A DNA stretch of 50,585 nucleotides, taken from IMG/VR virus record IMGVR_UViG_3300025695_000017, positions 1 through 50,585 of that record; one strand, 5' to 3'. A program made the position numbers and the translations under genes. The notes beneath the pieces were generated by a model. It was given only the letters and a program-made list of their open reading frames with translations, was not told the origin of the DNA and made no database searches. The DNA is from a virus. This document shows positions 9,284 through 17,882 of this stretch, in pieces (the stretch's first letter is position 1; each line of letters begins with the position of its first letter).

Positions 9284-10630
9284 ATGGCACAACTATTTGA
9301 TGATTTTGGTAATAATAACAACGAACAAGATGGTTTCGATGTTTTTGGGGGTTCTAGTTCTAGAAACTACCTAATGGCTGCTGATAATGAAGGTGGTGGT
9401 AGTACTGGTGGTGGTGGTGGTGTTAGGATTACACAATCCAACTATGTACTCAATATTAAATCAAACATAAGAGGTGCTTTTGTACTAATAAATGGTGAAA
9501 TTTCTGCATATCGAACACCATCTCAACTTACAATCTCAAAACAGGAATTAATAGAGGGTGGTTCTAAGACCATAACACTTAGTAAAAATGGATATGTATC
9601 TAATGAAAAATATGTAATTTCATTAAATACAAATGGAACCCCAATAACACCCTATTATGCATATAATGGTGGTTATGGTAATTTATCTCAAACTGGCATT
9701 AGTGTTAGGTATTATATAAACAACATAGAGCAGAGATATATACAAAATGATGGTAGTTCAAAAGAATTATCATTTACATTATCAAAAAGTCCTGTTGAAA
9801 TCGTAGAACCTACTGATTATAATATTAAATTCCTAATTAGTGGTAAAGGTAACCCAGTTAGTGTTGTAAAAAATAGTACAACTAATGCTACATTTTTTCC
9901 AAACATTGGTGAAAGTTCTTATACAGATAAGAATGGTACTAAGTACAAAATATCTTCATCCGATACATCGTTATATCGAATTGTGAGAATAATATACAAT
10001 AGAGTACCTGATACAGTGGGTCCAATTACTGAAATTGCTGGGGATGGTGAGAGTTTAGATGTGGATATACTATTAAATACTTCTTATGAAATTCAAATAG
10101 AAACTGAAGAAATAGAGCCACAATTACCTGTATTAAATCCACAAATAGAATTGGTCAAAACTGATGCAAGAACATATAACATAAACTCAGAAGTGGGTGT
10201 ACCATTAATGTTCAGAAAAAATGAAGATGTGGAAGCTATAACTATTATAGTGGGTGATGATATCATAGAATTTGATGATTTGGATAATGGTAATTTATGT
10301 GGTATAACGATTCCGCATGATGTATTTGAAAAGATTGGAAAATATAATATTAAAATATATCCATTTTCTTTGGATGATTATGAAAACCAAGTTAGACCAG
10401 CTCCAATTGGTGATATCATAGAACCTAAACGGGTTAAAATTAAATATGATACAAGTGAAATACCTAAACCTGATTTACCAAAGTTAACTGATAGATTTAA
10501 TCGATATTCAACATCATCAAATAATATTAGTAATGGATTATCGGGTAGAAATAGACGTAGACGTGGTTTTTTTGGTCGTAGATTGGATTTAAACCAAAAT
10601 AATAGTGTACGAAATATAAGATTTTTATAA
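9284..10630 (+). CDS. PEGA-like domain structural protein with Arg-rich C-terminal tail
   Basis: The 448-residue protein has a Gly/Asn/Asp-rich N-terminus (about 1-48). A PEGA-like beta domain follows (about 53-110: LNIKSNIRGAFVLINGE, then SKTITLSKNGYVSNEKYVI), a fold common in surface proteins. Further beta domains fill about 110-400, and a basic C-terminus carries GRNRRRRGFFGRRLD. The tail motif recurs in the preceding protein. The late-type motif lies only 3 nt upstream of the annotated ATG; the in-frame Met at residue 31 (MAADNEGGG, nt 9374) is a possible alternative start. The next gene begins two bases after the stop. Inferred role: baseplate or fibre-attachment protein. Confidence 0.75.
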   Translation: MAQLFDDFGNNNNEQDGFDVFGGSSSRNYLMAADNEGGGSTGGGGGVRITQSNYVLNIKSNIRGAFVLINGEISAYRTPSQLTISKQELIEGGSKTITLSKNGYVSNEKYVISLNTNGTPITPYYAYNGGYGNLSQTGISVRYYINNIEQRYIQNDGSSKELSFTLSKSPVEIVEPTDYNIKFLISGKGNPVSVVKNSTTNATFFPNIGESSYTDKNGTKYKISSSDTSLYRIVRIIYNRVPDTVGPITEIAGDGESLDVDILLNTSYEIQIETEEIEPQLPVLNPQIELVKTDARTYNINSEVGVPLMFRKNEDVEAITIIVGDDIIEFDDLDNGNLCGITIPHDVFEKIGKYNIKIYPFSLDDYENQVRPAPIGDIIEPKRVKIKYDTSEIPKPDLPKLTDRFNRYSTSSNNISNGLSGRNRRRRGFFGRRLDLNQNNSVRNIRFL

Positions 10631-10632
10631 AG

Positions 10633-13600
10633 ATGGCAGTAAACAAAATACCTTTTTTTATGAGGAGGCGAGTTAGTGGACGAGGTTCTACTAATACATC
10701 AATAATGTCTACTATTTCATTATCGGATACGTTAAATCAATCACTATTAACTAAGCCAATTAATAATATAAACTACCCAATAAAACCAATTAATGATTTA
10801 GGATTAAAAACAAATTTACCTGATATTTCAGTATCGGATAGACCTAAACCTTTAATTGAAAAATTAGATGAAGGTATTTTGGATGTTGAAACAATTGATG
10901 TATCATCAAGAGGATTGGATTTAGTAATCAATGTAGTAGATGATGTATATGTTGATGTTCCTGATATTAGGCAGATTAAATATCCAAAGGAAGTAAGTGG
11001 AGCTGATTTTGCTGGTTATGATGTTGATTTTTCAATATCATTTGAAACCACCGATACCTCATATATAGAAGTTGGTATTGGTAGCACAAAGGTAGCTTAT
11101 AAAACTTCTGATACTGAATTAAGATTTAATGTAAAAGAACTTATCACACAATATCCTGATATTTTAGAAGGTAGTGATGGTGATAAAATATACATACCAA
11201 TAAACCTTACACCATTTAATGCAAAGACAAAGGATGTAGTTAGTGGTGAGACTGAAGTTATTAAAGTTTTATTCGATAAAGGTGATTTAGATATACCAAG
11301 GGAAACTGCTATAAATAGATTGGCTGAAGGGTTTATCACTCAATTTACAAATTGTGAATTTGATAATACTGAATACTTAACTCATTTACTACATTTAGGT
11401 GATGGTGATAATAAAGTTATAACAACTTGGGTAGGTGATGATGATTCATTGATTCTAAAATTATACGAACCATTACCAACATCAGTTCAACCAAACGATA
11501 AAGTTTGGATAACAAAAATACAATCAGAACCTATCATTGATACTGTAACAATGGTTGGTGAAGATGTTGATTATTGTCCACCACTAAAAGGACCTAACTT
11601 TAGTTTAGAGCCCGATAACGGAATTGGGTATCAAGTATATGATGACTTATTAGCTAGTGGTTCAACTACAAATACCGATTTAGTTAGAAAATATGTTTCT
11701 GGCTTAGGTATTGATACTGAAAAGTTAAATATAGAATATACTACTGGTTCAAATTACTACTTTGATAATTTTATACAATTCGGTTCAGCTGAAGAGAGAA
11801 TTAAAAACTTCTTATACAAAATTGAATTATTAGAATCGTATCAAGCTAAGTATACTGAATTGACTTCAACAACTGGAGTACAACTCTCATCAATACTTGC
11901 TGAGGGTGGTGTATTTGATGGTTACTTCTTAACAACTGAAAGTGATGAGGAGTTAAAAACGGATGCTACAAATGTAACCACAATATCCTTAATACAATCA
12001 AAACAACAATTAGATAATATAAATAATGTAATCACATCATTTGATGGATTTGAAAATTTCCTATATACATCTAATAGTGATTTGGCATATCCAAAGGATG
12101 GTAGTGTCATTAGAAATTCATCCGATTCTGAGGTAACTGTATGGTACAACTCCGCTGTTAATGAAGCAGCAGATTTCGATAGAAACAATGTAGATTACCT
12201 AAACAATAATCTTCCTGAGTTTATCAAAGAAGATTATCAGAATGTGGATTTCATGTTGTTTATGGATATGTTAGGACATCACTTTGATATTATTTGGGCA
12301 TACATAAACGCATTAACAAAACTTAAAACTCCACAACATAAAGCTGATAAAGGATTCTCAAACGAATTGGTTTATTCTATGTTGGAATCTATGGGATGGG
12401 AAGGTAAGAAAGCTTACGATTCTCAATTCTTATGGGAGTATGCATTCGGACAGTATAAAGATGGTACACAAAAATATCAACAATCACTTAAATCAGCAAA
12501 CGAAGAAGTTTGGAGAAGAATACTTAACAACTTACCTTACTTACTAAAACACAAAGGAACATCTCGTTCTTTGAAAGCAGTGATGGCTTGTTATGGTGTT
12601 CCACAATCACTCCTTACAATTATGGAGTTTGGTGGACCAACTGACCCAACTGATGGAGGTACTCAACCATTCACATTTGAAGATAGAACAGCCGCAATAT
12701 TACTAAGTGGTTCTCAACATATACTAACGGAATGGAACTCATCTGAGTTACCATTAAGTATTGAGATGAACGTTAAGTTTAATAAATCTCAAACTCATAA
12801 TTTGGTAAAGGGTATAGCGGGTGCTAATACTTATTTTGAATTAGAGGCAGTTCAAACAACTGGTTCATTTGGTAGGGTGGTATTCTCAATGTATTCTGGT
12901 AGTGGATTGACTCCATCTGGTGAACCACAAACAATAGAAACCAACGAACGAAAGTTATTTGATGGTGAATATAAAACGATAGCTATTACCAGAGCAGATG
13001 ATTCACTTAACTCTGGTTCATACTCACTATATTTAAAACAATCTGTAAATGATAGATTGATAATTGATGATTCTTACACCAAAGAACTTAGTAGTTCTTA
13101 TTGGGGTAATGCAACTGAATTAATGGTGGGTAGTTCATCATTCACATCGATTGATGAATTTAGATTATGGAACACTCCATTGGAGGATGGTGTAATAACA
13201 ACACATACTAAGATGCCTGATGCAACGAATGGTAACCACTATTCAGCATCATCTACCGAATTGATATTGAGGCATGATTTTGAATATCCAAAAAATAGAC
13301 ATACATCTGGTGATACTGATATTATAAATGTTGCTATTGCAGAAACATATAATGTACCATCATCATCGGCAGTTGGATTTACAAACGAAACAACGTATCC
13401 ATTCAATTATGAAACTTATGAAAGAAGTGTAACAGCTCAAGTTCCATCATTAGGGTTTAACCAAGCCGATAAGATTAGATTTGAAACTCAAACTTTAGTT
13501 GGTGATTTATCACATAAAGTAAGAGCAACTCAAAAATCATTAGATAGAGCACCAATTGATTCATCTCGATTAGGATTATTCTTCTCACCAATTAAGGAGT

Positions 13601-14721
13601 TGAATATGGATATCATCAAATCAATTGGCAACTTTAATATTGATAATTATATTGGAAATCCATCCGATGAATATAAAGATGATTACTCAGAATTAAAAGG
13701 TTTAAGAGATTACTATTTTGAAAGATTGGATAGGGATATCTATGAGTACATTAGATTAGTAAGGTACATCGATAAATCATTATTTGATGTATTGGAAGAT
13801 TTAGTACCTGCTAGAGCAAAAGTATCTAAGGGGTTATTGATTGAACCTCACTATTTAGAGAGAAGTAAAACTAAATGGGATAAACCAACATCGGTACAAA
13901 GGGATTATGAATCGTTTGTTGATGTTGATGATGATGTAAATTTAATTGGTGATAATAATCAGTTTGAAGGAAACTTAGATGCTGAACGAGATGCGAACCT
14001 ATCATATCAATACGATAACTATGATGGTATCGTAGATGCTGAAGAGGATGTAAACCTAACATCAGCTACACCATTCTATAATTCTGAAATAGTTGTTGAT
14101 GATGATACTGAATTGGAAGGAACATATCCAACATACAATTTGGAGATAGATGTACCTGATGGTAGTAGGTTGGATTCAACTGCAACATCATTTGGATTTG
14201 AACAAATTGGTATGGATGCTAATTCTTTAGATGTGGCTGGGTATGGGTTATATTCACCGATTGAGAAGCATAGTATTTTAAGCGATTTGGATATATTTGG
14301 TAACCTAACTTCAACCAGAGGGCAAGTTTATTTGGTTAAGGAATCGTATATTGAGTTAGTATCAACGCAAACCGAAGGATGGCCTGCTACAACAAATAAC
14401 GAACCAGTTAAATATGAGAATACTGAGATAACAAAATATAGATATAGAATAAGTAAAACACCATTTGGTTCAATCGACCCATCTGTTGGTAATGATATTG
14501 TTGAAGTAACTCCATTGGATGGATATTTCCCAACACACTATCGTTACAAAAACAATTTATCACAAGGTTTGAAATATTCGTTCTTCGAAGGTTCTAAACA
14601 AACAGCCGATACAACGCCTGATGGGTTATCACCTGTTGAAACATTTACTACAAATCCTAACATTCTTAGGGTGGCTAATACTGGTAGAGGTAGTGGTGAA
14701 CCTATATTAGAGGCAGATTAA
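10633..14721 (+). CDS. Large baseplate/tail protein with tail-protein-I-like and LamG-like domains
   Basis: The 1362-residue protein starts with a basic segment (FFMRRRVSGRGS) and beta-rich domains (about 1-500). The centre (about 530-675) contains MLFMDMLGHHFDIIWAYINA and RRILNNLPYLLKHKGTSRSL, which resembles the phage tail protein I/gp7-type wedge motif around a conserved hairpin. Residues about 685-900 form a LamG/concanavalin-like jelly roll (FDGEYKTIAITRADDS, IDEFRLWNTPLEDGVI), suggesting glycan binding. Near residue 1050 a helical VRYIDKSLFDVLEDLVPARA segment occurs. Acidic tandem repeats span about 1093-1200. The size and position after gp6 suggest a peripheral baseplate wedge protein analogous to T4 gp7/gp10; that equivalence is inference. 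Confidence 0.75.
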   Translation: MAVNKIPFFMRRRVSGRGSTNTSIMSTISLSDTLNQSLLTKPINNINYPIKPINDLGLKTNLPDISVSDRPKPLIEKLDEGILDVETIDVSSRGLDLVINVVDDVYVDVPDIRQIKYPKEVSGADFAGYDVDFSISFETTDTSYIEVGIGSTKVAYKTSDTELRFNVKELITQYPDILEGSDGDKIYIPINLTPFNAKTKDVVSGETEVIKVLFDKGDLDIPRETAINRLAEGFITQFTNCEFDNTEYLTHLLHLGDGDNKVITTWVGDDDSLILKLYEPLPTSVQPNDKVWITKIQSEPIIDTVTMVGEDVDYCPPLKGPNFSLEPDNGIGYQVYDDLLASGSTTNTDLVRKYVSGLGIDTEKLNIEYTTGSNYYFDNFIQFGSAEERIKNFLYKIELLESYQAKYTELTSTTGVQLSSILAEGGVFDGYFLTTESDEELKTDATNVTTISLIQSKQQLDNINNVITSFDGFENFLYTSNSDLAYPKDGSVIRNSSDSEVTVWYNSAVNEAADFDRNNVDYLNNNLPEFIKEDYQNVDFMLFMDMLGHHFDIIWAYINALTKLKTPQHKADKGFSNELVYSMLESMGWEGKKAYDSQFLWEYAFGQYKDGTQKYQQSLKSANEEVWRRILNNLPYLLKHKGTSRSLKAVMACYGVPQSLLTIMEFGGPTDPTDGGTQPFTFEDRTAAILLSGSQHILTEWNSSELPLSIEMNVKFNKSQTHNLVKGIAGANTYFELEAVQTTGSFGRVVFSMYSGSGLTPSGEPQTIETNERKLFDGEYKTIAITRADDSLNSGSYSLYLKQSVNDRLIIDDSYTKELSSSYWGNATELMVGSSSFTSIDEFRLWNTPLEDGVITTHTKMPDATNGNHYSASSTELILRHDFEYPKNRHTSGDTDIINVAIAETYNVPSSSAVGFTNETTYPFNYETYERSVTAQVPSLGFNQADKIRFETQTLVGDLSHKVRATQKSLDRAPIDSSRLGLFFSPIKELNMDIIKSIGNFNIDNYIGNPSDEYKDDYSELKGLRDYYFERLDRDIYEYIRLVRYIDKSLFDVLEDLVPARAKVSKGLLIEPHYLERSKTKWDKPTSVQRDYESFVDVDDDVNLIGDNNQFEGNLDAERDANLSYQYDNYDGIVDAEEDVNLTSATPFYNSEIVVDDDTELEGTYPTYNLEIDVPDGSRLDSTATSFGFEQIGMDANSLDVAGYGLYSPIEKHSILSDLDIFGNLTSTRGQVYLVKESYIELVSTQTEGWPATTNNEPVKYENTEITKYRYRISKTPFGSIDPSVGNDIVEVTPLDGYFPTHYRYKNNLSQGLKYSFFEGSKQTADTTPDGLSPVETFTTNPNILRVANTGRGSGEPILEAD
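13909..14235 (+). repeat. Acidic tandem protein repeats within the large baseplate protein
   Basis: About five degenerate units of roughly 20-25 codons share a pattern of acidic residues followed by N/R-L: VDVDDDVNLIG, LDAERDANLSY, VDAEEDVNLTS, VVDDDTELEGT and IDVPDGSRLDS. Each is followed by an aromatic-containing stretch. The units diverge at the DNA level, so they are old repeats, possibly Ca-binding or elongated spacer elements. Confidence 0.65.
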
Positions 14722-14739
14722 TTAAATTTGAAAAAAGTT

Positions 14740-14748
14740 ATATTTATA
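14740..14748 (+). promoter_or_regulatory. Putative phage late promoter motif ATATTTATA
   Basis: It lies in the 53-nt gap upstream of the gene at 14775, with 26 nt between motif and ATG. The downstream genes look highly expressed and end at a strong terminator, which agrees with a strong late promoter. Confidence 0.65.
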
Positions 14749-14774
14749 GATAATCAAAAGGGATTAAATAAATT

Positions 14775-15404
14775 ATGGGATATTTAGACAACACATCAAT
14801 TACAGTCGATGCGATTCTTACCAAAAAAGGTAGACAGAAGTTGGCATCGGGTCAATCCCTCGGAATTTCCAAATTCGCATTAGGAGATGATGAGATTGAC
14901 TATACATTGTACGAACCAGCGCACCCAAAGGGGTCAGCGTTTTATGATTCGGCAATTAAGGCGATTCCAATTACGGAAGCAAGTCCTGACGAAACACAAG
15001 TATTAAGATACAAGTTAGTTACATTACCAAAAGGTACAACACAAATTCCAATCGTAGCATTGGGTATTCCTTCAATAGGGGTTTATCAAGATGAAGGACA
15101 AGTTTCTCTTTCACCAACAACTTCACCTCAAGGAAATACAAACGCTGGATATACTGTTGTATTAGCAGACCAAAGAGCTGGTACATTAGCAGTAACACAA
15201 GGAGCAACAGCAGCCGGTTCGGTTCCTGTTTTCTTAGGAGAGGAAGTAACCACAACCGCACAAGTTGTAAGTGGTTTAGGATTTACATTCAGTCCGAATC
15301 CATCGTTAACTTCAAATGTATCAACAACTATCACAGTCTATGGTAACGAAACTGGTGGTTCACAAACCATTCCTGTTGTAGTAACTTATAGAAGTAACGT
15401 ATAA
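14775..15404 (+). CDS. Phage virion structural protein (GDDEIDY-type)
   Basis: The 209-residue protein begins MGYLDNTSITVDAILTKKGR and continues KLASGQSLGISKFALGDDEI, an N-terminal segment I associate with tail-related structural proteins of phages infecting Bacteroidetes. The remainder is Thr/Val/Gly-rich and beta-stranded, with an Ig-like C-terminal half (about 130-209). The base composition is less AT-rich than the baseplate genes, which suggests selection for high expression. It forms a two-gene unit with the gene at 15417, between a late-type motif and the terminator at 16645. The name is from memory of similar proteins, and the precise location in the virion is unknown. Confidence 0.65.
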   Translation: MGYLDNTSITVDAILTKKGRQKLASGQSLGISKFALGDDEIDYTLYEPAHPKGSAFYDSAIKAIPITEASPDETQVLRYKLVTLPKGTTQIPIVALGIPSIGVYQDEGQVSLSPTTSPQGNTNAGYTVVLADQRAGTLAVTQGATAAGSVPVFLGEEVTTTAQVVSGLGFTFSPNPSLTSNVSTTITVYGNETGGSQTIPVVVTYRSNV

Positions 15405-15416
15405 AGGAAATAAGAT

Positions 15417-16622
15417 ATGGCAATTATAAACGACCCAAATATAACTAATCAATTACAGGCCTTAGCACAAGGTGGAACTATCGACAGTTCTGATGTAGTA
15501 GCCCTTTTGAATTCTGCATTACCTGGTGGACAGCAAATCTCATTAGCAACAGGTGTATCATCTGGTGTATATAAAAGATTCGGTGAGTTTGATAAAGTAA
15601 ATTCTAAAGTAGAAGTAGTAACAACTGGTTTATGGACTGGTGATTCTGGTTCTTTAGTAAACGCATTTACATCATCAACTCAAGTAGCAGCAGCATCTGG
15701 TGAGTATTACTATAATGTATACGAATCAGACCCTGCAACTAATTCTTCAGCAGAAGTACAATTCGCAGTAGCATACGGACACGTTAATGGTAGTGGTTCT
15801 ATTTCATTACAAGCATCAGATGATGCATTGTTACCAACTAAAGCAACTTACGCTCAGTATAAATCTATTTTATTAGACCCAACCGATGATAAGTTCTCAT
15901 TTGAAGATGGTGCTGGTAATTCTGATGATTCGAATGATATTTATGTAATCAACGTAAATAGAGCTAGATATAGAGAAAAAATGGATCCAGGTAACTGGTC
16001 ATTACAATTAAGTGGTTCAAATGGTACTTTCACTTTCATTGATGACAGTGGTAAGAAATTTGGAGATACATTAGGAAAAGCTGGTAGAGTATTTAAAGTA
16101 GTAAGTGGTTCACTTAACTTAGGTACTGAAAACGAAGCAACGATTAATACTGTAACTTCATCTGGAGATGTAGGGTTTGGATTATTCTACCCTGATAGAG
16201 GTATCATAGTTCTATCTCCAGCCGCATTAGAAGATACTGTTGGAAACATCGGTGTTGATGGTTCTGAGGTAAGTATCGCTGGTGATTTGGGTGTAGATGC
16301 TGATAAGCAAAACCAAGAAAGATTGGTAAACTCAATTCGTTTAGGTGGTGATTTCCAAGCGAGAAGAACTGAAAATGTATCTACACAACACTTCTTCGTA
16401 AGAGCAACAAATAGAGAGTTCAACTACTCAAACAACCCAACATATGTAAACGCAAACGGAACGTTCGCTGAAACTACATTTGAAACCGACCCAAAAACTT
16501 ACATTACAACGGTGGGTTTATTGAACGATTCAAATGAGATGATTGCAGTAGCTAAAACTTCTCAACCGATTGAAAAATCATTTGATAAGGAAGTTCTAAT
16601 TAAAGTAAAACTTTCTTTCTAA
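15417..16622 (+). CDS. Virion structural protein, paralogue of the product of 16700-17638
   Basis: The 401-residue protein carries a C-terminal region I recall from T4-like marine phages: FFVRATNREFNYSNNPTYV, then a TYITTVGLLNDSNEMIAVAK segment and SFDKEVLIKVKL. An earlier segment GFGLFYPDRGIIVLS aligns with NVFYDRGLVVLTD in the next gene product, so the two are paralogous over about 170 C-terminal residues. The N-terminal part starts with a helix (ITNQLQALAQGG) and is otherwise beta-rich. Codon use is more GC-rich than in its neighbours, and a terminator with a TTCG tetraloop follows, consistent with an abundant protein. It is neither tail sheath nor capsid by any motif I can see. Confidence 0.75.
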   Translation: MAIINDPNITNQLQALAQGGTIDSSDVVALLNSALPGGQQISLATGVSSGVYKRFGEFDKVNSKVEVVTTGLWTGDSGSLVNAFTSSTQVAAASGEYYYNVYESDPATNSSAEVQFAVAYGHVNGSGSISLQASDDALLPTKATYAQYKSILLDPTDDKFSFEDGAGNSDDSNDIYVINVNRARYREKMDPGNWSLQLSGSNGTFTFIDDSGKKFGDTLGKAGRVFKVVSGSLNLGTENEATINTVTSSGDVGFGLFYPDRGIIVLSPAALEDTVGNIGVDGSEVSIAGDLGVDADKQNQERLVNSIRLGGDFQARRTENVSTQHFFVRATNREFNYSNNPTYVNANGTFAETTFETDPKTYITTVGLLNDSNEMIAVAKTSQPIEKSFDKEVLIKVKLSF

Positions 16623-16644
16623 GAATTTTTATTGATATACTAAG

Positions 16645-16675
16645 AACCTCACTTCGGTGGGGTTTTTTGTTTTTT
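16645..16675 (+). terminator. Rho-independent terminator with TTCG tetraloop
   Basis: An 8-bp stem (AACCTCAC / GTGGGGTT, one T-G wobble) is closed by a TTCG tetraloop with a C-G closing pair. The right arm runs into a T-rich tract (TTTTTTGTTTTT). It sits 22 bases after the stop of the structural gene ending at 16622 and just before the next late-type motif. Confidence 0.92.
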
Positions 16676-16676
16676 G

Positions 16677-16685
16677 ATATTTATA
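16677..16685 (+). promoter_or_regulatory. Putative phage late promoter motif ATATTTATA
   Basis: It directly follows the terminator T-tract and lies 14 nt before the ATG at 16700, so the terminator and a new promoter are arranged back to back. Confidence 0.65.
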
Positions 16686-16699
16686 GAAAAGTATTTTAA

Positions 16700-17638
16700 A
16701 TGATTAAAGAAATACCAAAATCGGATGTAGTAGTTAGACCTTTCAAAGTTTACAAAGAGTGGACTTTGGATGAAACTGATATTACCCCAATGTATGGAAC
16801 TAATCAGACTGATTTATATGATGTGGATACTGATTCAACAAATACTAATGGTATCTCAAAAAGAACATTGTATGATTCTATTAAAGCACAATTCTATTTA
16901 AACCCAGCCACATCATCTATTGTAACCGAAGTTGGTAAGAGAGAATCATATACATCAACTAATGAAAGGGTTATTGGTGATACTATTGGAGTAATCCCAA
17001 TCTCACAACAATACTATGGTGAGGGAATTAAAGTAGGTTCAATGATAGTTGAGTATGGTTCAATAACGGCAACTGATGATGGTAATTCAAACTTAATAGA
17101 TTCGGCATCTAATATAAAGGGTAATGTATTCTATGATAGGGGATTGGTTGTACTAACCGATGGAATTGTTGAGGATTCATCACTATCATCATTTGATGTA
17201 TCATATCGTTCTACAATGACAATTTATGAGAATGAGATATTCCTTTCGGTATTGGAGAATGAATTCAATGTTTCACAAAACCCATCTGCTGTATATGAAG
17301 TTGGTGGTAAAAAGATTACTACATCAATCACAAAACCAAAGACACGATTGATTGATGGTACAATGGTATCTCAATCATTTTATCAACCGGGAGCTAAATA
17401 TATTAAAAACGCAAACCACCCAATCGTTTCATCTTTAGATGGTGTTACTGAGGGAAGTTTTGATGATTACATAGTTAGTAGTTCGGTTGACCAGACTGGT
17501 TCATATCTTGCACCATTTATAACAACAATAGGTTTATATGATGATGAATTGAATATGGTGGCTGTGGCTAAATTACCACAACCGATTAAATCACTACCCG
17601 ATTACCCAGTCAACTTCATCGTTCGTTTCGATACATAA
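16700..17638 (+). CDS. Virion structural protein, paralogue of the product of 15417-16622
   Basis: The 312-residue protein shares the C-terminal module of its upstream neighbour: NVFYDRGLVVLTDGIVE, FLSVLENEFNVSQNPSAVY, and a final ITTIGLYDDELNMVAVAKLP segment followed by a beta strand. The N-terminal ~110 residues differ from the paralogue. It is expressed from its own unit, just after a terminator and a late-type motif, so its level can differ from that of the upstream paralogue. A tail or baseplate location is inferred from the neighbourhood. Confidence 0.75.
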   Translation: MIKEIPKSDVVVRPFKVYKEWTLDETDITPMYGTNQTDLYDVDTDSTNTNGISKRTLYDSIKAQFYLNPATSSIVTEVGKRESYTSTNERVIGDTIGVIPISQQYYGEGIKVGSMIVEYGSITATDDGNSNLIDSASNIKGNVFYDRGLVVLTDGIVEDSSLSSFDVSYRSTMTIYENEIFLSVLENEFNVSQNPSAVYEVGGKKITTSITKPKTRLIDGTMVSQSFYQPGAKYIKNANHPIVSSLDGVTEGSFDDYIVSSSVDQTGSYLAPFITTIGLYDDELNMVAVAKLPQPIKSLPDYPVNFIVRFDT

Positions 17639-17642
17639 GATA

Positions 17643-17651
17643 ATATTTATA
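17643..17651 (+). promoter_or_regulatory. Putative phage late promoter motif ATATTTATA
   Basis: It is 19 nt upstream of the ATG of the small gene at 17671, in a 32-nt intergenic gap that is otherwise A/T only. Confidence 0.6.
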
Positions 17652-17670
17652 TAATATAAAAAAGACTATT

Positions 17671-17877
17671 ATGACTTTAGAAGAAAGATTAAAACAAACT
17701 CCACCAGCAGCATCAAAAGCAAATACTAAAGGTGGTGATAAAACACCATTAGAAGCAGATGGTGGATTGGATTTATCAAAGGATGAAAAAGCCATCGAAA
17801 AATCAGGTGGTAGAAAATTAGGAAAAGGTGCAGCTGGGCATACTCCTGCAAAACCTTATTCTGATATATTTAAATAA
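17671..17877 (+). CDS. Small, probably disordered basic protein
   Basis: The 68-residue protein is made mostly of Lys, Gly, Ala, Asp and Pro (for example TKGGDKTPLEADGGLDLS, and GGRKLGKGAAGHTPAKPY). It has almost no hydrophobic core, so it is predicted to be disordered. It has its own late-type motif, which argues that it is a real gene despite its size. It may be a minor virion or DNA-associated protein. No family is recognised. Confidence 0.65.
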   Translation: MTLEERLKQTPPAASKANTKGGDKTPLEADGGLDLSKDEKAIEKSGGRKLGKGAAGHTPAKPYSDIFK

Positions 17878-17882
17878 ATTGA

